Shown here: positions 28,250-35,970 of the stretch, one piece after another | How positions within the stretch are numbered: the first letter of the stretch is position 1 | Layout of the letters: each line of letters begins with the position of its first letter | Source of the DNA: VYFG01 sp965203365 | GTDB lineage: Bacteria > Pseudomonadota > Gammaproteobacteria > Arenicellales > Poriferihabitantaceae | Direction: 5' to 3' | DNA length: 64,000 nt | Assembly (NCBI GenBank): GCA_965203365.1 | Contig: OZ241878.1 | Coordinates: 2,976,001-3,040,000, forward strand | Translations under genes and position numbers: made by a program | The notes under the pieces: model-generated | Told to the model about the DNA's origin: nothing | The model's database searches: none | What the model saw: only the letters and a program-made list of their open reading frames with translations

Positions 28250-28497
28250 AGGCGGTCATTCCTCTCCTCTCCCCTGCCTTTCCAGGAGCCCGCATTCGAC
28301 GGGCAGGGCCCCGCTCGGCCGAAGTCAGCCTGAAACGGCCCGAGTGGGCCCTTGCGTCGTGAAATCGCCTCGGTCAGACTCCTTGGCGTCGAGATGGATG
28401 CCATCGATGGCCGAAATCAGCCCCTTGGGGGCTGAATTTTCCGGTCGCCGCCCCGCTCCCTTCATTCGGGCTACGCCCTCATGCCGGGAGCGGGGCG
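28250..28497 (+). other. Conserved structured 3' region of the IS30 element
   Basis: About 250 noncoding bases between the transposase stop and the right terminal repeat, also kept in remnant B (11195-11415). A block around 28350-28400 is nearly identical in both. Two hairpins are shared. One is CAGCCCC/GGGGCTG at 28418-28434, followed by AATTTT; in remnant B the corresponding stem is longer (11253-11280) but differs in sequence. The second is CCCCGCTCCC/GGGAGCGGGG at 28451-28495. They could act as transcription terminators that block read-through at the element end or as a structured RNA. Confidence 0.5.
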
Positions 28498-28525
28498 AGT
28501 GTTGCACTTCAGACTGGAAGTGGGG

Positions 28526-29196
28526 AGCAATTTTTCGCTCGCGAACGGCTGCGATTCCGTTGTGAACATATCGAGGTCCAAGACCCAACTCGGATTGTCG
28601 ACCGGCTTGATGCTATTCCGGTCATAGGTCGCGTTCGCAGGCAGTAGCCCCCAACGTCCCTGAACTCGTGCTCCATCCTGGGCCACGAATTGCGACTCGG
28701 TCATCAGGTGGACGACAGATTCTGCCAACTCGGGGTGCGGGTTACCGGCAGGCTTTAGTATACCAATAACGCCGGGATGGATCAGGTCTCGGACCCGATC
28801 AACCGCGTCATCCGTGAGCCGGTCAATGTATCGCAACCCAAGGCGGCTAGCCGACGCGGGCTTAAACCCCTGATCGACTGTGGACAGGACGGTACGCAGA
28901 CGCTTGAGAAAATCACCCCGACTATCATAGGAGGACGTTTCGAGCGCCACGAAATCCACGCCCAGCGACACCCGCCAAGCGGGATCCCTTTCCCGATCAG
29001 CGAGGCGCCAGATGAGACCTTGGCTGATAGTCGGGGTTTGGCCACCGCCCAGCTCGATGCTGTGAACCGGCTCCTGGATCAGGTTCGGATAGGTCTCGCG
29101 GAGCGCCTCTTGGAATACTGCGACCTTGTCGGGATCACGGATAGTCAAGATGGGCGGGAATCGCACTTGGGCGATGACCCGCTCCAAGGGTGCCCT
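28526..29196 (-). pseudogene. TIGR04255 family protein, truncated at both ends
   Basis: Minus-strand frame starting with LPRAPLERVIAQVRFPPILT, the typical opening of TIGR04255 proteins, then YPNLIQEPVHSIELGGGQTP, SQGLIWRLADRERDPAWRVS, SLGVDFVALETSSYDSRGDF and SASRLGLRYIDRLTD. Only the first handful of residues is missing at the 5' side, where 42 bases of an IS30 right end abut. The last 40 or so residues are replaced by the right end of the intact IS30 element. Function of the family is unknown. Confidence 0.75.
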
Positions 29197-29238
29197 AGGG
29201 AGCGGGGCCAAGTGTTGCACTTCAGACTGGAAGTGGGG
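29197..29238 (+). mobile_element. IS30 right-end scar E
   Basis: The 42 bases match the last 42 of the intact element (GGGAGCGGGG, then the terminal repeat ending at 29238), in the same orientation. No interior remains. It lies exactly at the broken 5' end of the TIGR04255 gene. Confidence 0.7.
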
Positions 29239-29398
29239 AGGATAATTCAGGATAATTCGATCAGATTTTCCTGTCTTTGGCCGATACGGGCCGGCTTCCA
29301 GCGGCTGTCGAGCCGATTTGCCGGAAACGAGCCCGCCGTCTTCAGACCCCGGCGCAGCCGCCGGGGGATGTCGAGGCCGGAAGAGGGGTGGGCGGTCG

Positions 29399-29985
29399 TC
29401 AGGCCACTTTTCTTCGTCGTCGCTCAGCGGCTTGCCTCTTGCGACGCAGCAACCGGCCCAACCGATGAAGATTGAAGGCCAGCACCGACAGCGCCACGGT
29501 GCGGCCAAAGCCCTCGGCGCCATGGGTCCGCACGCGGTCCAGTCCTCGGTGTTTCCGATGGTTGATGGCCGACCCCACCGCCGGGTGCGGCTGCCGGACC
29601 GCATGGAAGGTCTCTTCGGTCTCCCGTTCCCCGTCACCCTCCTGGGCATCGCGCAGGCACCGCAGCCAAGAGCGCAGACGGTCCCGCCATAGACTGACTT
29701 CCGTCGGGTCGTACCCATCGGTTTCCACGACCAAGGAATCATCCCGCCAGCGCTCGCCCCGCTTTTTTGGCCATCGCCTGCCCCGATCCCACCCCCATGG
29801 CATTCACCAGTCCCAGCCGCTCAGGCTGAAGCCCCCTGATCTGGTCCACCATCGGCTGGAGCTGATAGTCCACGCCAGACGGGCCATGGCCCAGAAAGGT
29901 GCTCACATCCACATGCTTATTGACCAGTTCGTGCACGCGGTCGAAGTCATCGCACAGGCCCGGCTGAACGGCGGCCATGACCCGC
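29399..29985 (-). pseudogene. ISNCY-type transposase, internally deleted and frameshifted
   Basis: The minus strand reads CDDFDRVHELVNKHVDVSTF, then LGHGPSGVDYQLQPMVDQIR and LGLVNAMGVGSGQAMAKK. After a frameshift near 29760 it continues GERWRDDSLVVETDGYDPTE, then VSLWRDRLR. It then jumps to the C-terminal INHRKHRGLDRVRTHGAEGF and ALSVLAFNLHRLGRLLRRK. Compared with ISNCY-family transposases, the N-terminus, the first catalytic Asp (VVETD) and the C-terminus are present, but the middle catalytic region of roughly 200 residues is gone. It is dead. Confidence 0.7.
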
Positions 29986-30486
29986 ATCGGCCACCAGTCC
30001 CTGCCCGGACGACTAGGGTGCCGGTCTACCCCGGGCAGCATCCCCACTTCAGAATCTGCACGACGGACCCGCTCGACGGGTTTCGCCAGACGTATCGGGG
30101 ACCGACGCCTCCTTCCCGCGGGGCGGTGGCTCAACTCCGCCGGTCGCCCGGGCGAAGCCCATGTGCGCCAGGTCCTGCCGAAACTGGCCGATGTCCTGGG
30201 CGTGTCTCTGCCGACCGCCCGACTGGTGCTCGGGCCGACATGGGGCCGGTCAGATTGCGACCGGTGCAACCCGATGACCCGGCCGACCATCAGGCCTGGG
30301 CCTCGATGCTGGCCACGCATCATCCCGCGGTCATCGCCGCGCACCGGAGGGACAACTGCGCTAGGGGATCGATTCGGCGGTCCATGACGTCCTGGGCGGC
30401 CTCGGGTTCGGTGCAGCCGGCCTGCAACTGGCGCCGCGCGGCCAGTGGCGGGATTCCATCCCACTCAACGTCGGCCGATGCCTGGG
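29986..30486. other. Decayed DNA, no gene recognised
   Basis: About 500 GC-rich bases with open frames on both strands but no family match. Some plus-strand stretches (for example EAHVRQVLPKLADVLGVSLP around 30160-30220) look like fossil protein. It probably includes the 5' part of the ISNCY element. Confidence 0.35.
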
Positions 30487-30617
30487 ACACAGAAACTCTG
30501 GCAGGGACTGCAGCGGCTGAAGAGATAGGTGATCGGTGGCGAGTCGCTGCCAGCCGGGAATGAGAGTGAATCCAACGACTGACGAAACGAGAAGAATTTC
30601 CGTGAAGACAACCCTCG
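30487..30617 (+). repeat. About 130-base repeat, copy 2
   Basis: Inverted copy of 23562-23690. It holds GAATGAGAGTGAATCCAACG, then AAACGAGAAGAATTTCC and GTGAAGACAACC, with a stop a few codons later. Both copies lie next to insertion-sequence fragments. Confidence 0.6.
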
Positions 30618-30689
30618 AGTTAAGTGTGATGGATTGATAGGCCCGGGAGTTATCCGATGTTGCATACCAGAAGGCCTATCGCACGGGAC

Positions 30690-30830
30690 TTTGTTTGCTC
30701 GGACGGGTGACCACCCGTTTCGAGTCGCCTCTGTACATCAGGGCCTGAATCTGGCATCTTTCGGCTGGGCGAGGGAGTGATTGCTGGCCGGCATGGTCGT
30801 TCTGTCCGGGGGTCAAGCAGGAAGGTTGGT
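30690..30830 (-). mobile_element. Highly degraded IS30 N-terminal fragment F
   Basis: Minus strand: ATGCCGGCCAGCAATCACTC, then GAAAGATGCCAGATTCAGGC, then CCTGATGTACAGAGGCGACTC. These align with the start of the IS30 transposase (ATGCCTTCCGGCTACCATCA, then GAAAGATGCCAGATTCATGC), but with an indel and many changes. No function. Confidence 0.5.
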
Positions 30831-30934
30831 GACCATTTGGCCAGCCGCCATCGCCCTCTACTTCAGCCATCCTGCGTCTCGAGTGATGAGTCACACGCCC
30901 GGGAACGCGGAAAACTTTCATCGTACGTTGGGTG

Positions 30935-31891
30935 ATGTATCAACAACTTGAAGCCATTCTGGATCGAGGGGACACTGCGCTGCTCGATGGAGCGATCGGG
31001 ACGCAGCTACAGGCGATGTCTGTCCCGATGGACAATACGGCCTGGGCGGCCAAGGCACTCCTGACTCATCCGGACACCGTGCGCCTGATGCACAAGCTGT
31101 ACCTCGATTGCGGGGTCGACATCATCACCACCAACACGTACTCCTCGGCCCGACATAACCTGGAACCCTTGGGTCTGGGCGATTTGACCCGGGAACTGAA
31201 TTACCGGGCGGTGAATCTGGCCATGGAAGCGCGGGAACGATTTGCATCCGGTCGACACGTTACCCTGGCCGGATCAGTGTCCGCTTTTGGCCTGACGGTG
31301 GGGGGAGAGCCTGTTCGCAGCCTGCATCGACATGCGCTCCAGCGAACGGAAATCACCGAGCGACAGGCCCGTGGCAACCTGCGTGAACAGGCCGAGGTCC
31401 TGGCCGAGGCTGGAGTCGATTTTCTGCTGTTGGAGGGAACAGGCAGCATCGCCCATCGGCACTGGATGGTGGACGAGTGTGCCGGGACCGGACTGCCGCT
31501 TTGGTTGGGGTTCCGCTGCCGCCTGGATCCAGGAGACAACATCCCCAGGATCGGCTACAGTTCTCCCACGCCGTTCGCCGATGGCTTGGGCGAGTTCCTG
31601 GGCCGGAACCTGGCCGGGGTGACCATCTTTCACAGCACCATCGAAGCCACGAATGCAGCCATTCCCGTGGCCCGCTCGATCTGGTCTGGACCGCTGGCGG
31701 CTTATCCCGAGGCTGACCGATCCGATTACACCCTGCCGCACCGAGATGACAGCGTGAAAAGCAATATCGCGCCGACGGAATTCCCTGAGATTGCCCGGCA
31801 ATGGAGGTCTTGCGGCGTGCAGGTAATCGGTGGTTGCTGCGGCATCAATCGGGAGTTCTTCACGGATCTCAAATATGCGCTGGTCGGATAG
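30935..31891 (+). CDS. mmuM: Homocysteine S-methyltransferase family protein
   Basis: 318 residues of the zinc-dependent homocysteine methyltransferase fold (MmuM/BhmT). Typical parts are LLDGAIGTQLQAMSV near the start, TNTYSSARHNLEPLG, LAGSVSAFGL, FLLLEGTGSIAHRHWMVDE and the C-terminal zinc-binding Cys pair in VIGGCCGINREF. The third cysteine seen in many homologues lies earlier in the barrel and is not obvious. It would transfer a methyl group from S-methylmethionine or a betaine to homocysteine. The start is ATG 30935 (a GTG precedes it directly). It is followed at 52 bases by a DMT transporter on the same strand. Confidence 0.85.
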   Translation: MYQQLEAILDRGDTALLDGAIGTQLQAMSVPMDNTAWAAKALLTHPDTVRLMHKLYLDCGVDIITTNTYSSARHNLEPLGLGDLTRELNYRAVNLAMEARERFASGRHVTLAGSVSAFGLTVGGEPVRSLHRHALQRTEITERQARGNLREQAEVLAEAGVDFLLLEGTGSIAHRHWMVDECAGTGLPLWLGFRCRLDPGDNIPRIGYSSPTPFADGLGEFLGRNLAGVTIFHSTIEATNAAIPVARSIWSGPLAAYPEADRSDYTLPHRDDSVKSNIAPTEFPEIARQWRSCGVQVIGGCCGINREFFTDLKYALVG

Positions 31892-31943
31892 GCCGGTGAC
31901 CGATGGGCTGGCTGCTGTTCGCTGGAACGGCTGAGGGGGACGC

Positions 31944-32822
31944 TTGGGTCGGTTGCATTCGGGGGCCGGACGAGGACTGCTCTGGATGCTGTTGTCCACG
32001 GTCGGATTTTCCATTTCCCATCTGATTGTGCGCTACGTCTCACCGGACATTCACAGTTCCCAGTCGGTGTTCTTCAGGGGGTTCTTCGGTCTGTGTGTTC
32101 TCGCCCCGCTGTTCCTACGCCGGGGAATGGCGTTGTTTCAAACCCGACAGCTCCGACTGCATGTCGTTCGGGCGGTGTTCTCGGTCTCCTCACTGACCTG
32201 TTTTTACTATGCCCTGACGGTCATTCCTCTGGCCAAGGCGACGGCCATCGGGTTTATCGCTCCGGTGGTGGTCAGCCTGATGGCGGTGGTGTTTTTCAAA
32301 GAGCGGTCCCGGTGGGTCAACTGGTCGTCACTGGGTCTGGGCGTGACCGGCATGCTGCTGATCTTGCGGCCGGGACACATTCCCCTTGACGTGGGCACCG
32401 TCCTCATGATTCTGTCCACCCTGCTCTTTTCCATCAACCTGTTGGTCATCCGGGTGTTGGGACGGGAAGACTCGAGCACGGTGATCACCGCCTACATCAC
32501 GATTTTGCTGATCCCGTTGTCACTCCCTATGGCACTCAGCGTCTGGGTGTGGCCGGATGTCCAACAGTGGGGGCTACTGGCCATCATGGGCATAGTCAAC
32601 ATTGGGTCGCTGATCCTGTTTACCCAAGCAATGAAGGAAGCGGCGACCAGTCTCATCATGCCACTGGACTTCCTGCGTCTGGTGTGGATGGCATCGTTGG
32701 GCTACCTGTTTTTTCGCGAGTTGCCGGATGCTTGGACCTGGGCGGGCGGGCTGGTGATTTTCATTGGCGCCCTGCTGGTGGCTGTCCCGAACCGCCCCAA
32801 GTCTCCGCTTTACCGCGCCTGA
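31944..32822 (+). CDS. DMT/EamA-family transporter
   Basis: 292-residue inner-membrane protein with about ten hydrophobic helices arranged as two EamA repeats. Signs are LLWMLLSTVGFSISHLIVRY, the motif VIPLAKATAIGFIAPVVVSL and the second-repeat end ELPDAWTWAGGLVIFIGALL. The start is a TTG at 31944 with GAGGGGGA upstream; later starts are possible. It exports or imports a small metabolite, probably linked to the flanking methyltransferase and ligase genes. It ends 3 bases before the next start. Confidence 0.85.
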   Translation: MGRLHSGAGRGLLWMLLSTVGFSISHLIVRYVSPDIHSSQSVFFRGFFGLCVLAPLFLRRGMALFQTRQLRLHVVRAVFSVSSLTCFYYALTVIPLAKATAIGFIAPVVVSLMAVVFFKERSRWVNWSSLGLGVTGMLLILRPGHIPLDVGTVLMILSTLLFSINLLVIRVLGREDSSTVITAYITILLIPLSLPMALSVWVWPDVQQWGLLAIMGIVNIGSLILFTQAMKEAATSLIMPLDFLRLVWMASLGYLFFRELPDAWTWAGGLVIFIGALLVAVPNRPKSPLYRA

Positions 32823-32825
32823 TTC

Positions 32826-33899
32826 ATGGAAGATCATCGCCCACTGCGACTGCACTGCTGGGAGGGTTATGAACGCGCTGATTTTCTGTCGGCATTTCAG
32901 AACCGGTACCACACGGGCGTCCTGGCCCGCCCCTTGGTGACGGATTACGAGGCGGCTTGGCGCTGCACCGAGGCCGAATCCGCCCGCCCCGACCTGCTTA
33001 ATATCAACCATGCCTGGGTCCGGGGATACCTGGATCCACTGGGGGCGATCCGTTCCCTGCCAGACGAACCATTCCGTGACATGGACAGGGATATTCATCC
33101 GGACTTTGCCCGTCTGGCAGCGTGGACGCACTCCGAGGAGGGCGGTCGGCGCTTGGGGATTGCCCAACGCTTTGGTCCTTTCAATCTGGTGGTCAATACC
33201 CGCAGAATATCTCTTGAGACGGCTGAGGCGGAGGGGTTTGCGTTGGCACGCGATCCGTCGATGAAGCGACGCTACGGCATCCTGCTTTATCGGGATTTCA
33301 ACCTGTTGCATCTGGCGATCGCCGCCGGGCTGAATCCATTTCAACCATTCAGCGAGGAAGGGTTTATCGCCTTTGAGACCATGGCCGCCCACTGGTTCGA
33401 AGGGGCCAGGCTGTTGAGTGAAGATCACTTCGTTCTGAACCAGAAGCTCATTGAAGGAGCAATCGATTTCTACCTGTCCGGTGGTACCTATACCGCTTCG
33501 CCGGCCCGTCTGGCGGGTCATGGAGAGATCCGGGCGGTGACGCCCCGAAAGGGTCCGGTGGAGGGATTGGGCGGGATCGTGTTTGCCGAGGTGACCAGTC
33601 TGTTGGAGCATGTGGATCCACACCCACTGGCGGCCACCTTCCTTCACTGGATGCTGTCAGAAGACGCTGCCTACCGGGCGGCCACCGCCCCCCGGACACT
33701 GAACCCGGTTCTGCAGATGGGCAATCCGGCCGTGATGCAACGGTTTACCGGGGCCGAACTCGACGCCTTGCAATGGGATACTCTGGCGGAGGAGGTGGCC
33801 CGGTGCGTGGAGTATGAATTGATGCCCGACCATGAGCGTCTGGCACTTCTGCTCAATGAGAAAATCCAATGTCATCAACACCTTATCATCGAGAATTGA
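32826..33899 (+). CDS. PotD-like extracellular-solute-binding protein without signal peptide
   Basis: 357 residues. LRLHCWEGYERADFLSAFQN at the start matches the first strand and helix of polyamine-type periplasmic binding proteins (PotD group), and the rest has a compatible length. Unusually, that first strand begins only eight residues after the ATG, so there is no signal peptide, and no ABC permease or ATPase gene is adjacent. It may be a cytoplasmic ligand sensor or a partner of the downstream ligase. It is packed tightly between the transporter (3-base gap) and the glutamine-synthetase-like gene (2-base gap). Confidence 0.6.
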   Translation: MEDHRPLRLHCWEGYERADFLSAFQNRYHTGVLARPLVTDYEAAWRCTEAESARPDLLNINHAWVRGYLDPLGAIRSLPDEPFRDMDRDIHPDFARLAAWTHSEEGGRRLGIAQRFGPFNLVVNTRRISLETAEAEGFALARDPSMKRRYGILLYRDFNLLHLAIAAGLNPFQPFSEEGFIAFETMAAHWFEGARLLSEDHFVLNQKLIEGAIDFYLSGGTYTASPARLAGHGEIRAVTPRKGPVEGLGGIVFAEVTSLLEHVDPHPLAATFLHWMLSEDAAYRAATAPRTLNPVLQMGNPAVMQRFTGAELDALQWDTLAEEVARCVEYELMPDHERLALLLNEKIQCHQHLIIEN

Positions 33900-33901
33900 T
33901 C

Positions 33902-35263
33902 ATGAATGAATCTGGCCCCACCGACCTCAAGGCCCTGCAGCAGTCCCTGGAAGGCCGGGGTGTTCGCTATGCCCTCGCTTCCTATTCCGACCTGCACGGC
34001 ATGTCCAAATCCAAGGTGGTGCCGATCGGACACCTGGAACGCATGATGGGTGGCTCGGAGTTGTGCACTGGGGCCGCGCTGGATGGCGTTCCCCAGGATA
34101 TCAGCGATGAGGAGGTGTCTCCCCATCCAGACCCTGAATCGGTGATCGTGCTCCCTTGGCAACCGGATGTGGCCTGGTTCGCCAGCGACCTGTACTGCCA
34201 GGGGAAACCGTTTGCCCCCTGCAATCGGACCATTTTCAAAACCGTCCTGGCGCAGGCGAAATCCATGGGGTATCGCTTCAATTTCGGCATCGAGCCCGAG
34301 TTCTTTCTGCTCCGGGAGGACGTGAATGGCACTTGCGGGCCGATCGGTCCTCGGGATGACTTGCCCAAGCCAGCCTATGATGTCCGATCCACCCTGGACA
34401 GTTTCGACCTGCTGGAGGAAATCGTCCATGAGCTCAATGGACTGGGATACGATGTCTATTCCTTTGACCATGAAGATGGAAACGGGCAGTTTGAAATCGA
34501 CTTCATGTACACGGAAGGACTGCGAATGGCAGACCGGTTTGTGTTCTTCCGTCTGCTGGTTCAGGAGCTGGCCCACCGCCGGGGCTGTTTCGCCTCCTTC
34601 ATGCCGAAACCGTTCAGTGACCGCGCGGGCAGCGGCGCCCACTACAACATGTCGCTCGCCGATATCGAAACCGGCGCCAACCTGTTCGAGTCGGATGATG
34701 ACCCTCGAGGCTGCGGACTCAGTGAGTTGGGATACCAGTTCATTGCTGGGGTTCTGCGTCATTTGCCGGCATTGAGTGCCGTGGTCTCTCCGACGGTGAA
34801 CAGTTACAAGCGGTTGATCAAGGAAGGCAGCATGTCAGGCTTTACTTGGGCGCCCGTGTTCCAGTGCTATGGCAACAACAATCGTACGGATACCGTGCGC
34901 ATCCCCTTGGGGGGCGGCCGGGTGGAGTTGCGGTCAGCGGACATTTCCAACAATCCCTATCTGGGTGGTGCCATGGTGTTGGCCGCCGGTCTGGAGGGTA
35001 TCCTTAAAGGATTGGATCCCGGTGCGCCCCACACGGAAAACATGTACCTCAAGAGCCCGGCGGAATTGGAGGCCCTCGGGATCCAGCCGTTGCCGCGTAC
35101 GTTGGGGGACGCCATTGATGCGCTGGAGGCGGATCCGTTGACGGAGCAAGTGATGGGTCCGCTCATGCGGGATGCCTATATTGCGTTCAAGCGCGAAGAA
35201 TGGATCAGCTACCTGAATCATGTGTCGGATTGGGAACGCCAACGCTACCTGAAGTTTTTCTGA
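33902..35263 (+). CDS. Type III glutamine synthetase / gamma-glutamylmethylamide-synthetase-like ligase
   Basis: 453-residue glutamine-synthetase-fold enzyme. The N-terminal YALASYSDLHGMSKSKVVPI, the catalytic metal-binding FGIEPEFFLL and YSFDHEDGNGQFEIDFMYTE, then SFMPKPFSDRAGSGAHYNMS and SPTVNSYKRLIKEGSM, match proteins annotated type III glutamate-ammonia ligase, a group that includes gamma-glutamylmethylamide synthetase of methylamine users. It would join glutamate to ammonia or a small amine with ATP. The C-terminal adenylylation site of GlnA is not evident. Operon mates (PotD-like protein, DMT transporter, methyltransferase) favour an amine or polyamine substrate. The start is ATG 33902. 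Confidence 0.85.
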   Translation: MNESGPTDLKALQQSLEGRGVRYALASYSDLHGMSKSKVVPIGHLERMMGGSELCTGAALDGVPQDISDEEVSPHPDPESVIVLPWQPDVAWFASDLYCQGKPFAPCNRTIFKTVLAQAKSMGYRFNFGIEPEFFLLREDVNGTCGPIGPRDDLPKPAYDVRSTLDSFDLLEEIVHELNGLGYDVYSFDHEDGNGQFEIDFMYTEGLRMADRFVFFRLLVQELAHRRGCFASFMPKPFSDRAGSGAHYNMSLADIETGANLFESDDDPRGCGLSELGYQFIAGVLRHLPALSAVVSPTVNSYKRLIKEGSMSGFTWAPVFQCYGNNNRTDTVRIPLGGGRVELRSADISNNPYLGGAMVLAAGLEGILKGLDPGAPHTENMYLKSPAELEALGIQPLPRTLGDAIDALEADPLTEQVMGPLMRDAYIAFKREEWISYLNHVSDWERQRYLKFF

Positions 35264-35970
35264 GTTCGAAGTCAACTGGATCTTCTCGCTGGCATTGGTC
35301 CGGGGGTGACCGCGTGTTGGGGCTTACGTCGGCCGATTCCCATGACGAAGGGGCAGCCATTTCACCTGACGACAGGAACGCATTTCGTCGTGATCGCCTT
35401 TCTCCTCCCGGTGACGCTGGCCAGTGGTCCATCCCGGGAGGCACGATTTTGATCCGGCCAAGAAAATGATGATCATGTACGCAGTCCTGGCGAGCATCCC
35501 CTATGCCGGTGTTTTCGCATCAGGGAACCGCCGCCGCATTCGACAGTCTGTACCATGATGTGAGCGCATTGATCGAAGTCGCTTGGGGGCGGTGGGTATG
35601 GAGGGAAATCCATGGTCCGGTGGGCTGGCGGGACGTGGTCCGGATTCTGTCCGGGCTCGGTCTGGTCAACCCACGTCAGGGCCAGAGCCGGACACGCCTT
35701 GCTGGATGACCCACGGACCATCTCGATTCATGTCGGCGTCTAGTACCCGGACTTTCTGCCGCCACACCTCCCAGTCTCGAGTTTCGTTACCTTGGGCCGG
35801 TCGACGGCAATCACGATCAGTACGCCCAGCAGAAAGCCGCACCACGAAGACAAGACATCCACCGGGCCAGACTGTCCGCCCGTTTCCGGTGGGGTGGTGA
35901 GTGGGGGCACTGCACGTAATCTGTGGGTCGAAAAGTAGCACCTTGACCGGTCAATCTGGCCAGATTCGTG
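35264..35970. other. Intergenic/decayed, no gene recognised
   Basis: About 700 bases between the convergent ligase and molybdopterin genes. One frame near 35560-35700 (HGPVGWRDVVRILSGLGLVN) looks like a protein fossil without start or match. No clear terminator with a T-run was found. Confidence 0.4.

Larger units (their letters stand above)
27165..28525 (+). mobile_element. Intact IS30-family element
   Basis: 1361-base element. The left terminal repeat starts at 27165 and the right one ends at 28525. The inner 17 bases of both (TCTGAAGTGCAACACT and its complement) are identical and the outer part is imperfect. The flanks share AG immediately outside each end, consistent with the 2-3 base target duplication of IS30. 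It holds one transposase gene and an unusually long 3' noncoding region. At least five further partial copies lie in this window (4830, 11167, 23806, 29197 and a degraded one near 30690). Confidence 0.85.
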
